The translations under genes were made by a program, and so were the position numbers. Below are positions 1-8,918 of a DNA stretch of 64,000 nucleotides, piece after piece (position 1 is the first letter of the stretch; each line of letters opens with the position of its first letter). This DNA is from Actinokineospora inagensis DSM 44258. Lineage in GTDB: Bacteria; Actinomycetota; Actinomycetes; Mycobacteriales; Pseudonocardiaceae. The stretch lies in assembly GCF_000482865.1 (NCBI RefSeq), contig NZ_KI519517.1:250548-314547 (forward strand), in the 5' to 3' direction. The notes under the pieces are model-generated. The model had not been told where the DNA came from, did not search any database, and saw only the letters and a program-made list of their open reading frames with translations.

Positions 1-264
1 CCGGGAGGTCACCGCCGCCATCGCGGTCAGCAGGGTGATCGGCTCGAACACCTGCGCCGCCGTGTGTTCGACATCGCCCCAGACCTGCACGCCGTCGGCG
101 AGGAACACCGAGTCGAACCCGCCCGCCTCGGCGATCCGGGCCAGTTCCTGGTAGTGCCGGACATCGCCGAGCCGGGCCGGGTCGGTGCGCGGGTGCCGCC
201 ACGCCGCCTCGTGGTGACCCACCCCCATCAGGAAAGCGTTGAGGTGCAAGGGGCGTTCGGACAT
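1..264 (-). CDS. NtaA/SnaA/DszA-type flavin monooxygenase, N-terminal part
   Basis: Partial gene running off the left edge; only the first 88 residues are present, from an ATG at 264. The start (MSERPLHLNAFLMGVGHHEA), followed by an EAGGFDSVFLADG segment and an EPITLL segment, is typical of FMN-dependent monooxygenases of the nitrilotriacetate/DszA type in the bacterial luciferase superfamily. These use reduced FMN from a separate reductase to oxidise small sulfur- or nitrogen-containing or aromatic compounds. It lies 103 bp downstream of a ROK regulator on the same strand. Two further members of the family occur near 46 and 53 kb. The substrate cannot be inferred. Confidence 0.85.
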   Translation of the reverse strand, partial: MSERPLHLNAFLMGVGHHEAAWRHPRTDPARLGDVRHYQELARIAEAGGFDSVFLADGVQVWGDVEHTAAQVFEPITLLTAMAAVTSR

Positions 265-342
265 GGCTGTGCTCCAGGAATGGGCTGGGATTCGACCGGA
301 TGAGCAATTTCCGCGGCACCATCCTGTTTCAGCCGCTCACGG

Positions 343-362
343 CCGGTCAACTTTGCGACCGG
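343..362. terminator. Short inverted repeat between ROK and monooxygenase genes
   Basis: CCGGTC, 8 nt, GACCGG lies just past the ROK stop codon and upstream of the monooxygenase start. There is no T-run, so it could be a weak terminator or an operator for the downstream gene. Confidence 0.3.
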
Positions 363-367
363 TGAAA

Positions 368-1549
368 TTAATTCCTGCCCAGCCGGTGGGACGCCGCCGC
401 GACCAGCGCGCCGACCGGGTCCCGGTACACCTCGCCCAGCGCCACCCCGGCCGCCGACAGTTCGAGGATGTCCGTGGTGGGGACCCCGCTCGCGCGCACC
501 GACCGCGCGGGCTCGGCGCACACCAGCGACCGGTCCCGCACCTCGGCCCTGATCGCGTCCAGGCATTCCGGGATCGCCGCCGCGCCGAGCTCCGCCACGA
601 TCAGCACATCCGGGTTCACGATGTCGTACAACAACGCCGCCGCCCGTCCGACGACGTGTCCCCGTTCGATGAACAGGGTTCGCGCGGCTTCGTCTCCCTC
701 GGTCGCCGTCCGCAGCAGTTCCCAGAACGGTGTCGCGGCGACCCGGTGCGCCCATGCCTGATCGGATACCGTCGCCTCGAAACAACTGAAATGACCGCTC
801 GCGCAACGGATGTCCGGATCGCCGACCGGTAAATGCGCCACGACACCCGCGCCCGAACGTCGCCCCCGGTGCACTTCCCGGCCGGTTCGGACCGCCGCGT
901 CAACGACATTGCCGACGAAGAGGTACAGCACGGACTCGTCCGGATCGACGGTTCCGAACAGTTCCTCGGCGTGCATGAGCCCTCTGGTGTGGTTGTCGAC
1001 GTAAACCGGCAACGGCACCTGTCCGGCCACGACATCGCGCACCGGCACCGCCCGCCACCCCAATGACGGGTGCTCGACCAACACCCCGGCGTCCGCGTCC
1101 ACCCAGCCGCCGGTGGCGACCCCGACCGCGCGCGTGCGCTCCGGGTCCACCCATTCCGCCGCGGCTTCGGCGATCTTGCCGACCATCGAGACCGGGTCTT
1201 CTCCCTGGTAGGGCACCCGCCGTTGCCGCACCACCCGTCCACACAGGTCCACGACACCCACCGTGCCGAACTCGTGCGCCAGGTGGATCCCGATGACCTC
1301 GCACGCCTCCGGGTTCACCGCCAACGGCACGTGTGGGCGACCGACCCGCCTTTCCGGCCGGACCGCGGTTTCCCGCAGCAACCCGCTGTCCAGCAGCAGT
1401 GAACTGTGCCTGGTCACCGCGGCGCCGCTCATCCCCACCAGCCGCGCCAACGCCCGTCTGGACAGCGGTCCGTGCCGCACTGCCGCGCGCAACAACGCGG
1501 CCGTACTGGCCGCGAACCGGTCGTCACCTTCCCCCAGGACCGCCGACAC
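368..1549 (-). CDS. ROK family transcriptional regulator
   Basis: About 393 residues from a GTG at 1549. The N-terminal winged helix (HGPLSRRALARLVGMSGAAVTRH, about residues 20-60) is followed by a ROK sugar-kinase-like domain. That domain has the ROK zinc motif region (CASGHFSCFEATVSD) and DNHTRGLMHAEELFG. ROK regulators usually bind a sugar or sugar phosphate and repress neighbouring genes. The frame stays open upstream to 1954 inside the TetR gene, but homology only begins near the chosen GTG, which gives a normal spacing to the helix-turn-helix. No strong ribosome binding site is visible, so the start is uncertain. A likely target is the monooxygenase downstream. Confidence 0.8.
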   Translation of the reverse strand: MSAVLGEGDDRFAASTAALLRAAVRHGPLSRRALARLVGMSGAAVTRHSSLLLDSGLLRETAVRPERRVGRPHVPLAVNPEACEVIGIHLAHEFGTVGVVDLCGRVVRQRRVPYQGEDPVSMVGKIAEAAAEWVDPERTRAVGVATGGWVDADAGVLVEHPSLGWRAVPVRDVVAGQVPLPVYVDNHTRGLMHAEELFGTVDPDESVLYLFVGNVVDAAVRTGREVHRGRRSGAGVVAHLPVGDPDIRCASGHFSCFEATVSDQAWAHRVAATPFWELLRTATEGDEAARTLFIERGHVVGRAAALLYDIVNPDVLIVAELGAAAIPECLDAIRAEVRDRSLVCAEPARSVRASGVPTTDILELSAAGVALGEVYRDPVGALVAAASHRLGRN

Positions 1550-1665
1550 GTCTTCGATCGTCGCACGGCCGTGTCGGTTCCGGAGGTCGTTCCACAGCGC
1601 GGGAAGACTTGCGCGGGCGGGCCTACTGGTTTCCGCACCGGAGTCGAGTGTCCACAGTGGCCTGT

Positions 1666-2232
1666 TCAGTGCGTGCGCAGCCCCACGGTCACCGCGTCGA
1701 TGAGCCGTGCGGTGTTCCTCGATTCCCGGAGTGTTCGTTCGGCGACCCAGGTGATTCCGCCTGCCAACAACAGCACGTCGTCCGCGGTCAATTCTGCGCG
1801 CACCGATCCCTGTTCTTGCGCGCTTTTCAGCAATCCGGCCAGTTCGGTTCGCATTTCCGCGACCGGTCCGGGAACCGGGTCGAGCGCGCTGTCCACAATG
1901 GACGCTGACGCGCCGCGGTAGACGGCGACCCGGTCGACGAAGGTGTGCAGCCACTCGACGAGGGCGGTACCCGCGTCGGCGGACTTCGCGAGTTTCCGCG
2001 CCTGGGTGGCCAAAGTGGCGACCCGGTCGGCGAGAAGCCCGGCGACCAGGGCCTCGCGGTTCGGGAAGTGGCGGTAGAGGGTGCCCGCGCCGACCTTCGC
2101 GCGCTGGGCGATCTCGTTGAGGGAGGCACCGGTGCCGTGCTCGGCGAACGCGGCGTCGGCGACCTTCAGGATGCGCTTGTGGGTCGCGCGGGCGTCGGCG
2201 GGTTTGCGCCGTCGGGCGGCGGGATCGGCCAT
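1666..2232 (-). CDS. TetR/AcrR family transcriptional regulator
   Basis: 188 residues. The N-terminal TetR helix-turn-helix spans about residues 17-63 (ILKVADAAFAEHG through VGAGTLYRHFPNREAL). The C-terminal part looks like the SbtR-type ligand domain common in actinomycete TetR proteins. It is transcribed divergently from the gene at 2310, with a 77-bp shared promoter region containing a perfect palindrome at 2248-2260 that is a natural autoregulation site. The ligand is unknown. Confidence 0.9.
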   Translation of the reverse strand: MADPAARRRKPADARATHKRILKVADAAFAEHGTGASLNEIAQRAKVGAGTLYRHFPNREALVAGLLADRVATLATQARKLAKSADAGTALVEWLHTFVDRVAVYRGASASIVDSALDPVPGPVAEMRTELAGLLKSAQEQGSVRAELTADDVLLLAGGITWVAERTLRESRNTARLIDAVTVGLRTH

Positions 2233-2247
2233 GACCGCCAGCCTAGC

Positions 2248-2260
2248 GGAGAAGATCTCC
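2248..2260. promoter_or_regulatory. Candidate TetR operator
   Basis: GGAGAAGATCTCC is a perfect inverted repeat (5-bp arms, 3-bp centre) 15 bp upstream of the TetR ATG and 49 bp upstream of the divergent gene. Autoregulation is inferred from position and symmetry only. Confidence 0.45.
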
Positions 2261-2309
2261 TGTCGATGATCCGCCGTGGACCGTCAGTGGACCATGTTAG
2301 CTTGCCGCC

Positions 2310-2942
2310 ATGGCTGAGCTGATCCAGGACGCGGCACACGGCGCCGAGTTGACCGAGCGGGTCCTCGACGTGGTCCGCCAAGACCCGACCCGCCCGATGT
2401 TCGACTACCCGAGCGTGTCGTGGGTGGACGGGGCGCCCACCCCGATGGCGCCGGACGTGCTGGCATCCCTGCGTTTCCCGTCCGGCCGCCCGCTGACCCC
2501 CAGCCTGCGCGCCTGGCTCGCGTTCGACACCACCCTGTTCGCGCGGCACCACTGGTTCACCGACACCGGCGCCCTGGCCCCACGCCCCCTCGACGCCATC
2601 GTCACCGCGGAACTGGGCCAACCGTGGGGCGAGTGCTACGCCCCGATCGCCCTCCCGGAGTGCTTCCTACTCCCCGGCGGCTCCGACTCCCGCCGCGTCC
2701 TGGTCGTCACCGAACCCGACTCGGCCGGGGAGTACCCGATCGTGGCAATCGACGTCGACGACATGCCCTTCGTCGGAATCATGTTCCCCGGCTTCGACGT
2801 CTACGTCGCCGAGGCCGCAGGCCTGCTCACCTTCGACTTCGACACCTACACCGCCATCGAGAACAACCCCGTCTACCGCCCCCGCGTCCGCCACCACACC
2901 CACCTCTTCGCAGGCGAAACCTACGCCGAATACCCGTTCTAA
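2310..2942 (+). CDS. SUKH (SMI1/KNR4)-like protein, possible immunity protein
   Basis: 210 residues, soluble, no signal peptide. A central stretch (YPIVAIDVDDMPFVGIMFPG, FDVYVAEAAGL) and the preceding ECFLLPGGSDSRRVLVVTE resemble SUKH-fold proteins, which often act as immunity proteins against polymorphic toxins. It runs convergently with the T7SS toxin operon, and its stop (2942) overlaps the end of the candidate immunity gene on the other strand by 4 bp. The SUKH assignment is by eye and tentative; it may simply be an uncharacterised cytosolic protein. Confidence 0.6.
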   Translation: MAELIQDAAHGAELTERVLDVVRQDPTRPMFDYPSVSWVDGAPTPMAPDVLASLRFPSGRPLTPSLRAWLAFDTTLFARHHWFTDTGALAPRPLDAIVTAELGQPWGECYAPIALPECFLLPGGSDSRRVLVVTEPDSAGEYPIVAIDVDDMPFVGIMFPGFDVYVAEAAGLLTFDFDTYTAIENNPVYRPRVRHHTHLFAGETYAEYPF

Positions 2943-3199
2943 CGCAGCGAGTCGTTTGGCCACCGGGTCATGAACGCGCCGAGCGCGTTGTCAATCCGCT
3001 TGCCCATCTCGTCCGGCTCATGCCCAGGTCCGTAGTGCTCACTCAACGCATCGATGAAGGTTTCCTCCACGGTCTCCCAGTCTTCGACCGTCGGCGTGGT
3101 ACTGGCTCGGAGGGTCGCCAAAAGTGCTGGATCGCGGTGCTGCAGCACCGCGACAAAGACGGCGCGGTGCGGCTCAGGCATCTCGTCGATGACGCTCAT
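2939..3199 (-). CDS. Candidate immunity protein of the adjacent T7SS toxin
   Basis: 86 residues, acidic and helical, starting MSVIDEMPEPHRAVFVAVLQ. The ATG at 3199 overlaps the toxin stop as ATGA, so translation is probably coupled. In polymorphic toxin loci, the small gene directly after the toxin is normally its cognate immunity gene; here that role rests on position and size. I recognise no family. The frame is open to 3232, but the ATG at 3199 is preferred because of the overlap. Confidence 0.65.
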   Translation of the reverse strand: MSVIDEMPEPHRAVFVAVLQHRDPALLATLRASTTPTVEDWETVEETFIDALSEHYGPGHEPDEMGKRIDNALGAFMTRWPNDSLR

Positions 3200-4404
3200 G
3201 GGCTTCTCCATCCCGCGCTGTTGCGTGCCCACGCCGTGACCACTTGGCCTGCCTTGTTCAAGTTGACGGTGGCATTCTGGCCGACGTATCGGTAGGTGCC
3301 ACCGTACTTGTCGGGAATGTAGCGGGGCGGCTTGGTCGGGTTGGCTACGGCGTCGACCACCGCCTCGTCGTTGACGCCGTGGCCATCGCGTGACTGGATC
3401 TGTTGTTCACCGTGCTCGGTGCGGCCGGTGATCTCTTTCGGAGCCTCGAACGAGGGTTCCCCACCACCCGACCCACCGCCGTTGTCCGGCTGCACGGGTT
3501 CGACGTGATCATCGCCGCCCGCCTGGATCGCCAACGCGGCCATCGATGCGGTGGTGATGCCGATACCGGTCGCCATACCCGCCGCGGACACCGCGTTGAC
3601 CGGTATGCCGACCACCGCGCCGACACCGGTGGCGTCGAGCAGCAGGCCGCCTCCCTCGCCCACCGCGCTGATCGCCGTCAGGCCCATCCCGGCGGCTGCG
3701 GTGAACACCTCGCCGGGATGGTGGACGATGGCGTTGCCGAACGAGGCGACACCGTTGACCACGTGGGCGCTGACGTCCTTGATGCCGTGCCAGACATCAC
3801 CGGCCACGTCCTCGATGTCCGACCCCAACTCCGAGAGCCAACTGGGTTTGGGCGGGGCCTTCTCACGCACCCTGTCCACGATGTCGGCAGCGGTGTTACC
3901 GGCTTCGGCGAGTTGTTGCCGAGCATGACCCAGCATCTCGCGGGCTGTCTGTCGTCGCGCTTCGCCGGGATCGACGAACGGGACGTCAGACAGCACGGAG
4001 CCGGTGGCAGCGGCCTGCGACTGGGCTTGCCGCACCGCCCGGTCGTGGTCGGCCCGTGCCTGGTTGGTTGCGGCTTGGCCTTGGTCCCACTCGCGGATGG
4101 CCTCGGCCGCTTGGCCCTGCGCCCAGATCAGCGTGGCGACGTAGTGGTCCACCGCCGTGGCGGCCGAGTGGAAGCAATCACCGGCTTCCGTCCACTTGCC
4201 CGGCTGACCTTCGAACGCCTGTCGGAAACCATCCGCAGCCGGACCGCTCCACCCATCCGCGGTGTCGATGCGCGCCAAACCGGCACCAGCCTCGCCCAGC
4301 ATGTCCCCATAGGACATGAGCAGGTCCACCGACAAGGTGAGAGAATCCGGGTTGCCCGGGATGAGCACAGCCGGATCGTTTGTCTGACCCAGTTCGGTCA
4401 TCAA
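3196..4404 (-). CDS. T7SS-type polymorphic toxin with C-terminal toxin domain
   Basis: 402 residues. The N-terminal 200 residues are helical and WXG-like (DGWSGPAADGFRQAFEG, then coiled-coil regions), as in T7SS-secreted effectors. A glycine- and alanine-rich hydrophobic stretch at about 225-292 could insert in membranes. A Gly-rich linker (about 300-315) leads to a C-terminal domain of about 80 residues (TEHGEQQIQSRDGHGVNDEAVV, then YRYVGQNATVNLNKAG and QVVTAWARN). Its pattern of an early His, a helix and a terminal VVT strand resembles small RNase toxins of the BECR group. It overlaps the upstream EspC-like gene and the downstream immunity gene by 4 bp each. Secretion and nuclease activity are inferences. 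Confidence 0.75.
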   Translation of the reverse strand: MMTELGQTNDPAVLIPGNPDSLTLSVDLLMSYGDMLGEAGAGLARIDTADGWSGPAADGFRQAFEGQPGKWTEAGDCFHSAATAVDHYVATLIWAQGQAAEAIREWDQGQAATNQARADHDRAVRQAQSQAAATGSVLSDVPFVDPGEARRQTAREMLGHARQQLAEAGNTAADIVDRVREKAPPKPSWLSELGSDIEDVAGDVWHGIKDVSAHVVNGVASFGNAIVHHPGEVFTAAAGMGLTAISAVGEGGGLLLDATGVGAVVGIPVNAVSAAGMATGIGITTASMAALAIQAGGDDHVEPVQPDNGGGSGGGEPSFEAPKEITGRTEHGEQQIQSRDGHGVNDEAVVDAVANPTKPPRYIPDKYGGTYRYVGQNATVNLNKAGQVVTAWARNSAGWRSP

Positions 4405-4712
4405 TTCCCCGCTGGATCCGGACCAGGAGAATCGAACACTCCCGCGGTGGCGTGTTCGACCTCGACATACGCGGCGACACTGGCCCGCAGGCGATCAGCC
4501 ACCGCCCGACCGTCCTCTGCCAGGTTGCCCACACCCCGATCCCACCGATCGCAGAACTCCGCCACCGACTCGGCCAAACGCTCGTGACCCGCGACCGATG
4601 TGTCGACCTTGATGCCACCCACCCTGTTGTTGGCCACGTCGTACAACACGCCGTCAATCCCCTGGGACGCGCTCGTCAATGCGCCGAGGTCAACTCGGAA
4701 CCCGGTCACCAT
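4401..4712 (-). CDS. EspC/DUF2580-type T7SS substrate
   Basis: 103 residues from an ATG at 4712 preceded by GAGAGGTG. The all-helical pattern FRVDLGALTSASQGIDGVLY then LAESVAEFCDRWDRGVGNLAEDG then VADRLRASVAAYVEVE matches the ESX EspC/DUF2580 family, small WXG100-like proteins secreted with, or acting as partners of, T7SS toxins. Its stop overlaps the toxin start as ATGA, so the two are probably co-translated. No ESX secretion machinery lies in this window. Confidence 0.75.
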   Translation of the reverse strand: MVTGFRVDLGALTSASQGIDGVLYDVANNRVGGIKVDTSVAGHERLAESVAEFCDRWDRGVGNLAEDGRAVADRLRASVAAYVEVEHATAGVFDSPGPDPAGN

Positions 4713-5662
4713 CACCTCTCGACATCCGCGCCGGACAAAGGCCGCGCCTCGAACCGCGACACGTACCTTGTACTGCAACGGGCGTCACACACCCCCCGGA
4801 AACGGCACCACGCCACCCGATAAGCGGATCGGGAACCTGTCAAATGGGACCAAATCGCCAACCGTGTCCAGCGATACCCTCGACTTGACCGCGCTGTCGA
4901 TACACCCCGCGCGTCTCCGCCTTCATCGACGGCGACCGTCACGCCCGCATCGGCACCCGGTGGTGCACCGCTCCATCCCACGTTGCTCGATGCGGCACCA
5001 ATGTGTTCGCATCGGGCGGCGGAGGTCTGGTCCGCAGGTCCTTGGTCCAGTCATTGATCCAGCGACGGTCGTCGGTCTCGAGTCCGGTGACGTTGCGGCG
5101 CGCGGGTGGCAACTCGCCGCACCAGTGCTCCACTGGGTACTGCTGGTCGGGGGACAGCGTCCGGGTCTCGACCGAATGCGGTTCGAGCCCATCTCGTCGT
5201 CGGTGATCAGGTGCCGCCGAGGCACGTCCGAGAGTCTCCAGTCGATCGCCGACAAACCGCGACCGCCACGTCGACACGGGTATTCCGCGAGCCCCCTGAT
5301 ATCCATGGCGACCTCGCCCATCGGTCACCCAGCTCCGCCGGTCGCGGCGTCGGGTTCAGCATCGCCACGCCTGCAACCGCCAACGACTCGGCACGTCAGA
5401 ACGCCACTCGCCGCCCCACGCCCATAGCCCGAAGTTATCCACAGACCTTGCGTGACCCCACCGATTTTGCTTCAGCACCGGTAGACTGCCCTCGGGGACG
5501 CCCCCCGGGAAGGGTGGGGGCCGGGCTGCGCCCGGTGGGGTGGCGGTAAGAGGCGGTGGTTGGGGGTGGTCGACCGGGCTCCCCGCCGCAGCTGTCGGGG
5601 CGGCGAGCGCCGGAGGGCGGGGCCAGACTTTGCCAGGACCCTATGGGCGGGGCGGTAAGGGG
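4713..5662. other. 950-bp region without a confident gene
   Basis: No convincing complete gene. Minus-strand frames at 4923-5328 give a short protein-like stretch (residues such as RRWINDWTKDL) split between two frames, which may be a decayed gene. The region contains dispersed repeat copy A and its TTATCCACA motif, followed by G-rich sequence up to the MFS gene. Confidence 0.5.
5432..5526 (-). repeat. Composite dispersed repeat, copy A
   Basis: Read on the minus strand, 5526-5477 is a 50-bp GC-rich hairpin-forming unit ending in AGTCTACCGGT. It is nearly identical to 25248-25297 (about 3 mismatches) and similar to 35821-35870. 33 bp further on lies TGTGGATAACTT (5443-5432), which contains a perfect DnaA-box-like TTATCCACA on the plus strand. 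Confidence 0.8.
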
Positions 5663-6898
5663 TTACAGGGCTCCCGGCGGGACGACCTCCACCTCAGCCT
5701 CGATCGCCGCCACCACCGGCTCAACCGGACGTCGGCGGAGTCGAGGAACGACGGCGACGCAGACCAGCACCGCCGCGCAGCCGTAGGCCACCGCCATGGT
5801 CAGGCTCATCGACAGTGGGCTGGTTCCGCTCAACGACACCAGCGGCGCCACGATGGGGCCGACCGCGAACGAAGACGTTCCCAGCAGGGCCGCCGCTGTG
5901 CCCGCTCGTTCGCCGTGGTCGGCCAGGGCGAGGGCGGAGCCGTTGGACTGGGTTCCGCCGCCCACCAGCATTTGCAGGGCCAACGCGATCAGCAGGACTA
6001 CCAGTCCGGCGTGGAACAGCACCGACACGCACATCGCCACGGCGGCTGACGCGGTGATCACTGTGCCGACCGTGTACATCCGGGCAGGCCCGACCCGGCG
6101 GACCACGACGCGGTTGATTTGGGCGCCGACCACCGACATCACGGCGTTCGCGGCGAAGCAGACGCTGAACCACTGGGGGGACAGGCCGAAGCTGTCCTGC
6201 AGGACGAAGCTGATCGACGCGAGGTAGGTGAAGAAGGCGACCCCGCCGAACGCGCCGACGACGAGGAAGCTCAGGAACAGCCGGTCGCGCAGGACCGCCC
6301 GGAACTGGCCCGTGCCGCCGCCGCTGGTGTGTCGGGCTGATGGGGGCAGGCTTTCCGGCAGCGATGTCATCGCGAGCACGAACAGTCCGGCGCCGATGGC
6401 GGCGAGGACGGCGAAGATGCCGCGCCAGCCGATCACGGCGGCCAACTGGCCGCCGACGACCGGGGCCACGATCGGGGCGAGCGCCCCGACCGTGGTCAGC
6501 ATCGCCAGCAGCCGGACCAGTTCCACGCCCTCGGCCAGGTCGCGGGCCACCGCGAGGCAGATCACGATCCCGGCCGAACCGGACAGGCCCTGGAAGAACC
6601 GGGCCGCCAGCAACAGTTCGACCGACGGTGTGACCGCGCAGACCAGGGAGAGCACGGCGAACATGCCCACCCCGATCAGCAGCGGCGTGCGCCGCCCGTA
6701 CCGGTCGCTGAGCGGCCCCACCACCAGTTGACCCAGCGCCAAGCCGAGCATGCAGGCCGACATGGTCGCCTGGGCCAAGCTCTGGCTGGTGCCGAGATCG
6801 GTCGCCAGCCGGGGCAGCGCGGGCATGTACAGGTCCATCGAGATCGGGCCGAACATCTCCAGCAGGCCCAGGACGATGGCGACCCGGCGCAGGCTCAC
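5663..6898 (-). CDS. MFS transporter, Bcr/CflA-type drug exporter
   Basis: 411 residues with about 12 membrane segments and the MFS loop motif GPLSDRYGRR at residues 61-70, plus a DHA1-like first helix (MFGPISMDLYMPALPRLATDL). Bcr/CflA proteins export small drugs and metabolites by proton antiport. The GTG start at 6898 overlaps the stop of the upstream esterase gene (GTGA), making this the last gene of the dehydrogenase-reductase-esterase-esterase operon. It could export the pathway substrate or a toxic intermediate. Confidence 0.88.
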   Translation of the reverse strand: MSLRRVAIVLGLLEMFGPISMDLYMPALPRLATDLGTSQSLAQATMSACMLGLALGQLVVGPLSDRYGRRTPLLIGVGMFAVLSLVCAVTPSVELLLAARFFQGLSGSAGIVICLAVARDLAEGVELVRLLAMLTTVGALAPIVAPVVGGQLAAVIGWRGIFAVLAAIGAGLFVLAMTSLPESLPPSARHTSGGGTGQFRAVLRDRLFLSFLVVGAFGGVAFFTYLASISFVLQDSFGLSPQWFSVCFAANAVMSVVGAQINRVVVRRVGPARMYTVGTVITASAAVAMCVSVLFHAGLVVLLIALALQMLVGGGTQSNGSALALADHGERAGTAAALLGTSSFAVGPIVAPLVSLSGTSPLSMSLTMAVAYGCAAVLVCVAVVPRLRRRPVEPVVAAIEAEVEVVPPGAL

Positions 6899-7908
6899 GT
6901 GTCCGGCAGGATCCGCCGCAGCCACGACAACCGGGTGGCTTCGGCGGACCTGGACACCTCGGCGTCGGGGGAGAAGCCCGCGAAACCGTGGTAGCCGCCC
7001 GCCCAGACGTGCAGTTCGGCCTGGCCGCCGGTGGCCCAGATGCGCAGCGCGTACTCGGTCGCCTCGTCCCGGAAGATCTCCGCGGCGCCGACGTCGATGA
7101 ACGCGGGTGGCAGGTTGGACAGGTCGGTCATCCTGGCCGGGACCTGGTACGGGCCGACCTGGTCGGTGCCGCGCGACTCGCCGAGGATGGCGTCCCAGGC
7201 GCAGTCGTTGTTGTTGCGGTCCCAGGCGCCGCGCAGGTCGTACTGGCGGGTGGACACCGAGGTGTTGCGGTCGTCGAGCATCGGGCACATCAGCATCTGC
7301 CCGGCGATGTGCGGGCCGCCGCGGTCGCGGGCCAGCAGCGACACACCGGCGGACAGGCCGCCGCCCGCGCTCGCCCCGGTGACGATGATCTTCGTCGGGT
7401 CCAGGCCGAGCTCGGCGGCGTGCTCGGACATCCACACCAGACCGGCGTAGCAGTCCTCGACGGCGGCGGGCGCCGGGTGCTCCGGGGCCAGTCGGTACTC
7501 CACCGACACGCCGACCGCGTTGTACCGCAGCACGTCGCCGACCAGCCCGGCGATGCCGAAGTACCGGTTGCCCAGCACCATCCCGCCGCCGTGGATGCAG
7601 TAGAAGCCGGGGGCGTCCACCAGGTCCACGTCGCGCGGCTTGACGATGGTCAGGATGATCTCCGGGGCGCCCTCGGGGCCCGGCACGGTGCGGTCCTCGA
7701 CGGTGACCGGCAGGTCGCCGATCATCACCTCGACCGGCGGGATGATGGTGGCGAAGTGGTCCCGGTTGACCAGGATGGTGTCCTTGCGCAGCGGGATCCG
7801 CTCGACCATGTCCAGGAACCCGGCGAGCCCGGCTTCCAACTGCGGGTCGTAGGGCACCGGCGGGTACTGGCCCGCCACGTAACCCGCGGCGCGGTACGGC
7901 TCGGTCAT
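6895..7908 (-). CDS. Alpha/beta hydrolase, HSL family esterase (second paralogue)
   Basis: 337 residues. It has the oxyanion-hole HGGG at 106-109, nucleophile motif GASAG with Ser180, a downstream DEAT acid and GGYHGF His, the order expected for hormone-sensitive-lipase-type carboxylesterases. It is cytoplasmic, with no signal peptide. It overlaps the upstream paralogue and the downstream MFS gene by 4 bp each. Its closest relative in the window is the upstream gene, with long identical stretches such as VEDCYAGLVWMSEHAAEL, so the pair arose by tandem duplication. It probably hydrolyses an ester or lactone taken up or produced by the pathway. Confidence 0.88.
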   Translation of the reverse strand: MTEPYRAAGYVAGQYPPVPYDPQLEAGLAGFLDMVERIPLRKDTILVNRDHFATIIPPVEVMIGDLPVTVEDRTVPGPEGAPEIILTIVKPRDVDLVDAPGFYCIHGGGMVLGNRYFGIAGLVGDVLRYNAVGVSVEYRLAPEHPAPAAVEDCYAGLVWMSEHAAELGLDPTKIIVTGASAGGGLSAGVSLLARDRGGPHIAGQMLMCPMLDDRNTSVSTRQYDLRGAWDRNNNDCAWDAILGESRGTDQVGPYQVPARMTDLSNLPPAFIDVGAAEIFRDEATEYALRIWATGGQAELHVWAGGYHGFAGFSPDAEVSRSAEATRLSWLRRILPDT

Positions 7909-8918
7909 GCGTTCCCCAATCCGAGCACCCGGCGGAACCACGAGGTGCGGGTGGCCAGCGCGGCCTGGCTGATGTGCCACTCCGGCACGTACATGTCGAA
8001 CCCGTGGAACGCGCCGCTCCACACGTGCAGTTCGGCCTGCCCGCCGGTGGCCCAGATGCCCAGGGCGTACTGGGTGTCCTCGTCGCGGAACGGCTCGGCG
8101 CTGCCCACCTCGATGAACGCGGGCGGCAGGTTGGCCAGGTCCTTGGCCCGGGTGGGCGCGGCGTAGATGGAGACATCGTCGGTGCCGACCTTGTCGCCGA
8201 GCAGCGACCGCCAGCCCGCCAGGTTCGCCTCGCGGGTCCAGGTGCCGATGCCCGCGTACTGGTGGCTGCCGACCGTCGTGTTCGTGTCGTCGATCATCGG
8301 GCACAGCAGCAACTGCCCGGCCAGGGCGGGGCCGCCGCGGTCGCGGGCCAGCAGCGCGACCCCGGCGGACAGGCCGCCACCGGCGCTGCCGCCCATGACC
8401 ACGATCCGGCTCGGGTCCACGTTGAGCTCGGCGGCGTGCTCGGACATCCACACCAGACCGGCGTAGCAGTCCTCGACCGGCGCCGGGTCCGGGTGCTCCG
8501 GGGCGAGCCGGTACTCGACGTTGACCGCGACCACGCCCAGCTCCAGCACCAGGGCCAGCAGCCGACCGACGTCCATGTTGCGGTGGCCGACCATCATGCC
8601 GCCGCCGTGGATGTTGTACAGGCCGGGCACCGGCGCGGTCAGGCCGCGCGGGGAGATGATCGTGATCTCCAGGTCCGGCGCGCCCGCGGGACCGGGGATG
8701 CTGCGCTCGACCACGTCGACCGGCGCGTCGCCGACCTGCACGGACGCGGGCGGGAACATCGCGGCCATCGCCTGCCGGGCACCGGGGATGGTCTCGGGGG
8801 TGAACGGCGGCGCGTCCTTGGGCACCAGGTACTCGAGCGCGGGCTCGATCTCCGGGTCGAACGGCACGGGAGTGGGACGGGACACTGCGGACTCCTCGCT
8901 GGTGGGAACGGACATCAC
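7905..8918 (-). CDS. Alpha/beta hydrolase, HSL family esterase (first paralogue)
   Basis: 337 residues from a GTG at 8918 that overlaps the reductase stop; an ATG one codon later is equally possible. HGGG lies at 104-107 and GGSAG with Ser178; the acid (RDEDTQYA) and His (GAFHGFD) follow. Same family and fold as the next gene downstream, with strongly conserved lid and nucleophile regions. Two tandem HSL esterases beside an alcohol dehydrogenase and an aldo/keto reductase suggest hydrolysis of an ester followed by redox steps on the released alcohol or acid. Confidence 0.88.
   Translation of the reverse strand: MMSVPTSEESAVSRPTPVPFDPEIEPALEYLVPKDAPPFTPETIPGARQAMAAMFPPASVQVGDAPVDVVERSIPGPAGAPDLEITIISPRGLTAPVPGLYNIHGGGMMVGHRNMDVGRLLALVLELGVVAVNVEYRLAPEHPDPAPVEDCYAGLVWMSEHAAELNVDPSRIVVMGGSAGGGLSAGVALLARDRGGPALAGQLLLCPMIDDTNTTVGSHQYAGIGTWTREANLAGWRSLLGDKVGTDDVSIYAAPTRAKDLANLPPAFIEVGSAEPFRDEDTQYALGIWATGGQAELHVWSGAFHGFDMYVPEWHISQAALATRTSWFRRVLGLGNA

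Noticed and set aside
4923-5328. Gene on the minus strand upstream of the T7SS operon
   Set aside because: Protein-like segments are split between two frames and no start or family is evident; mentioned only as a possible decayed gene.
5432-5443. TTATCCACA as part of a replication origin
   Set aside because: Only single DnaA-box-like motifs occur, at three distant sites, always with the dispersed repeat; there is no box cluster, AT-rich unwinding region or dnaA/dnaN gene.
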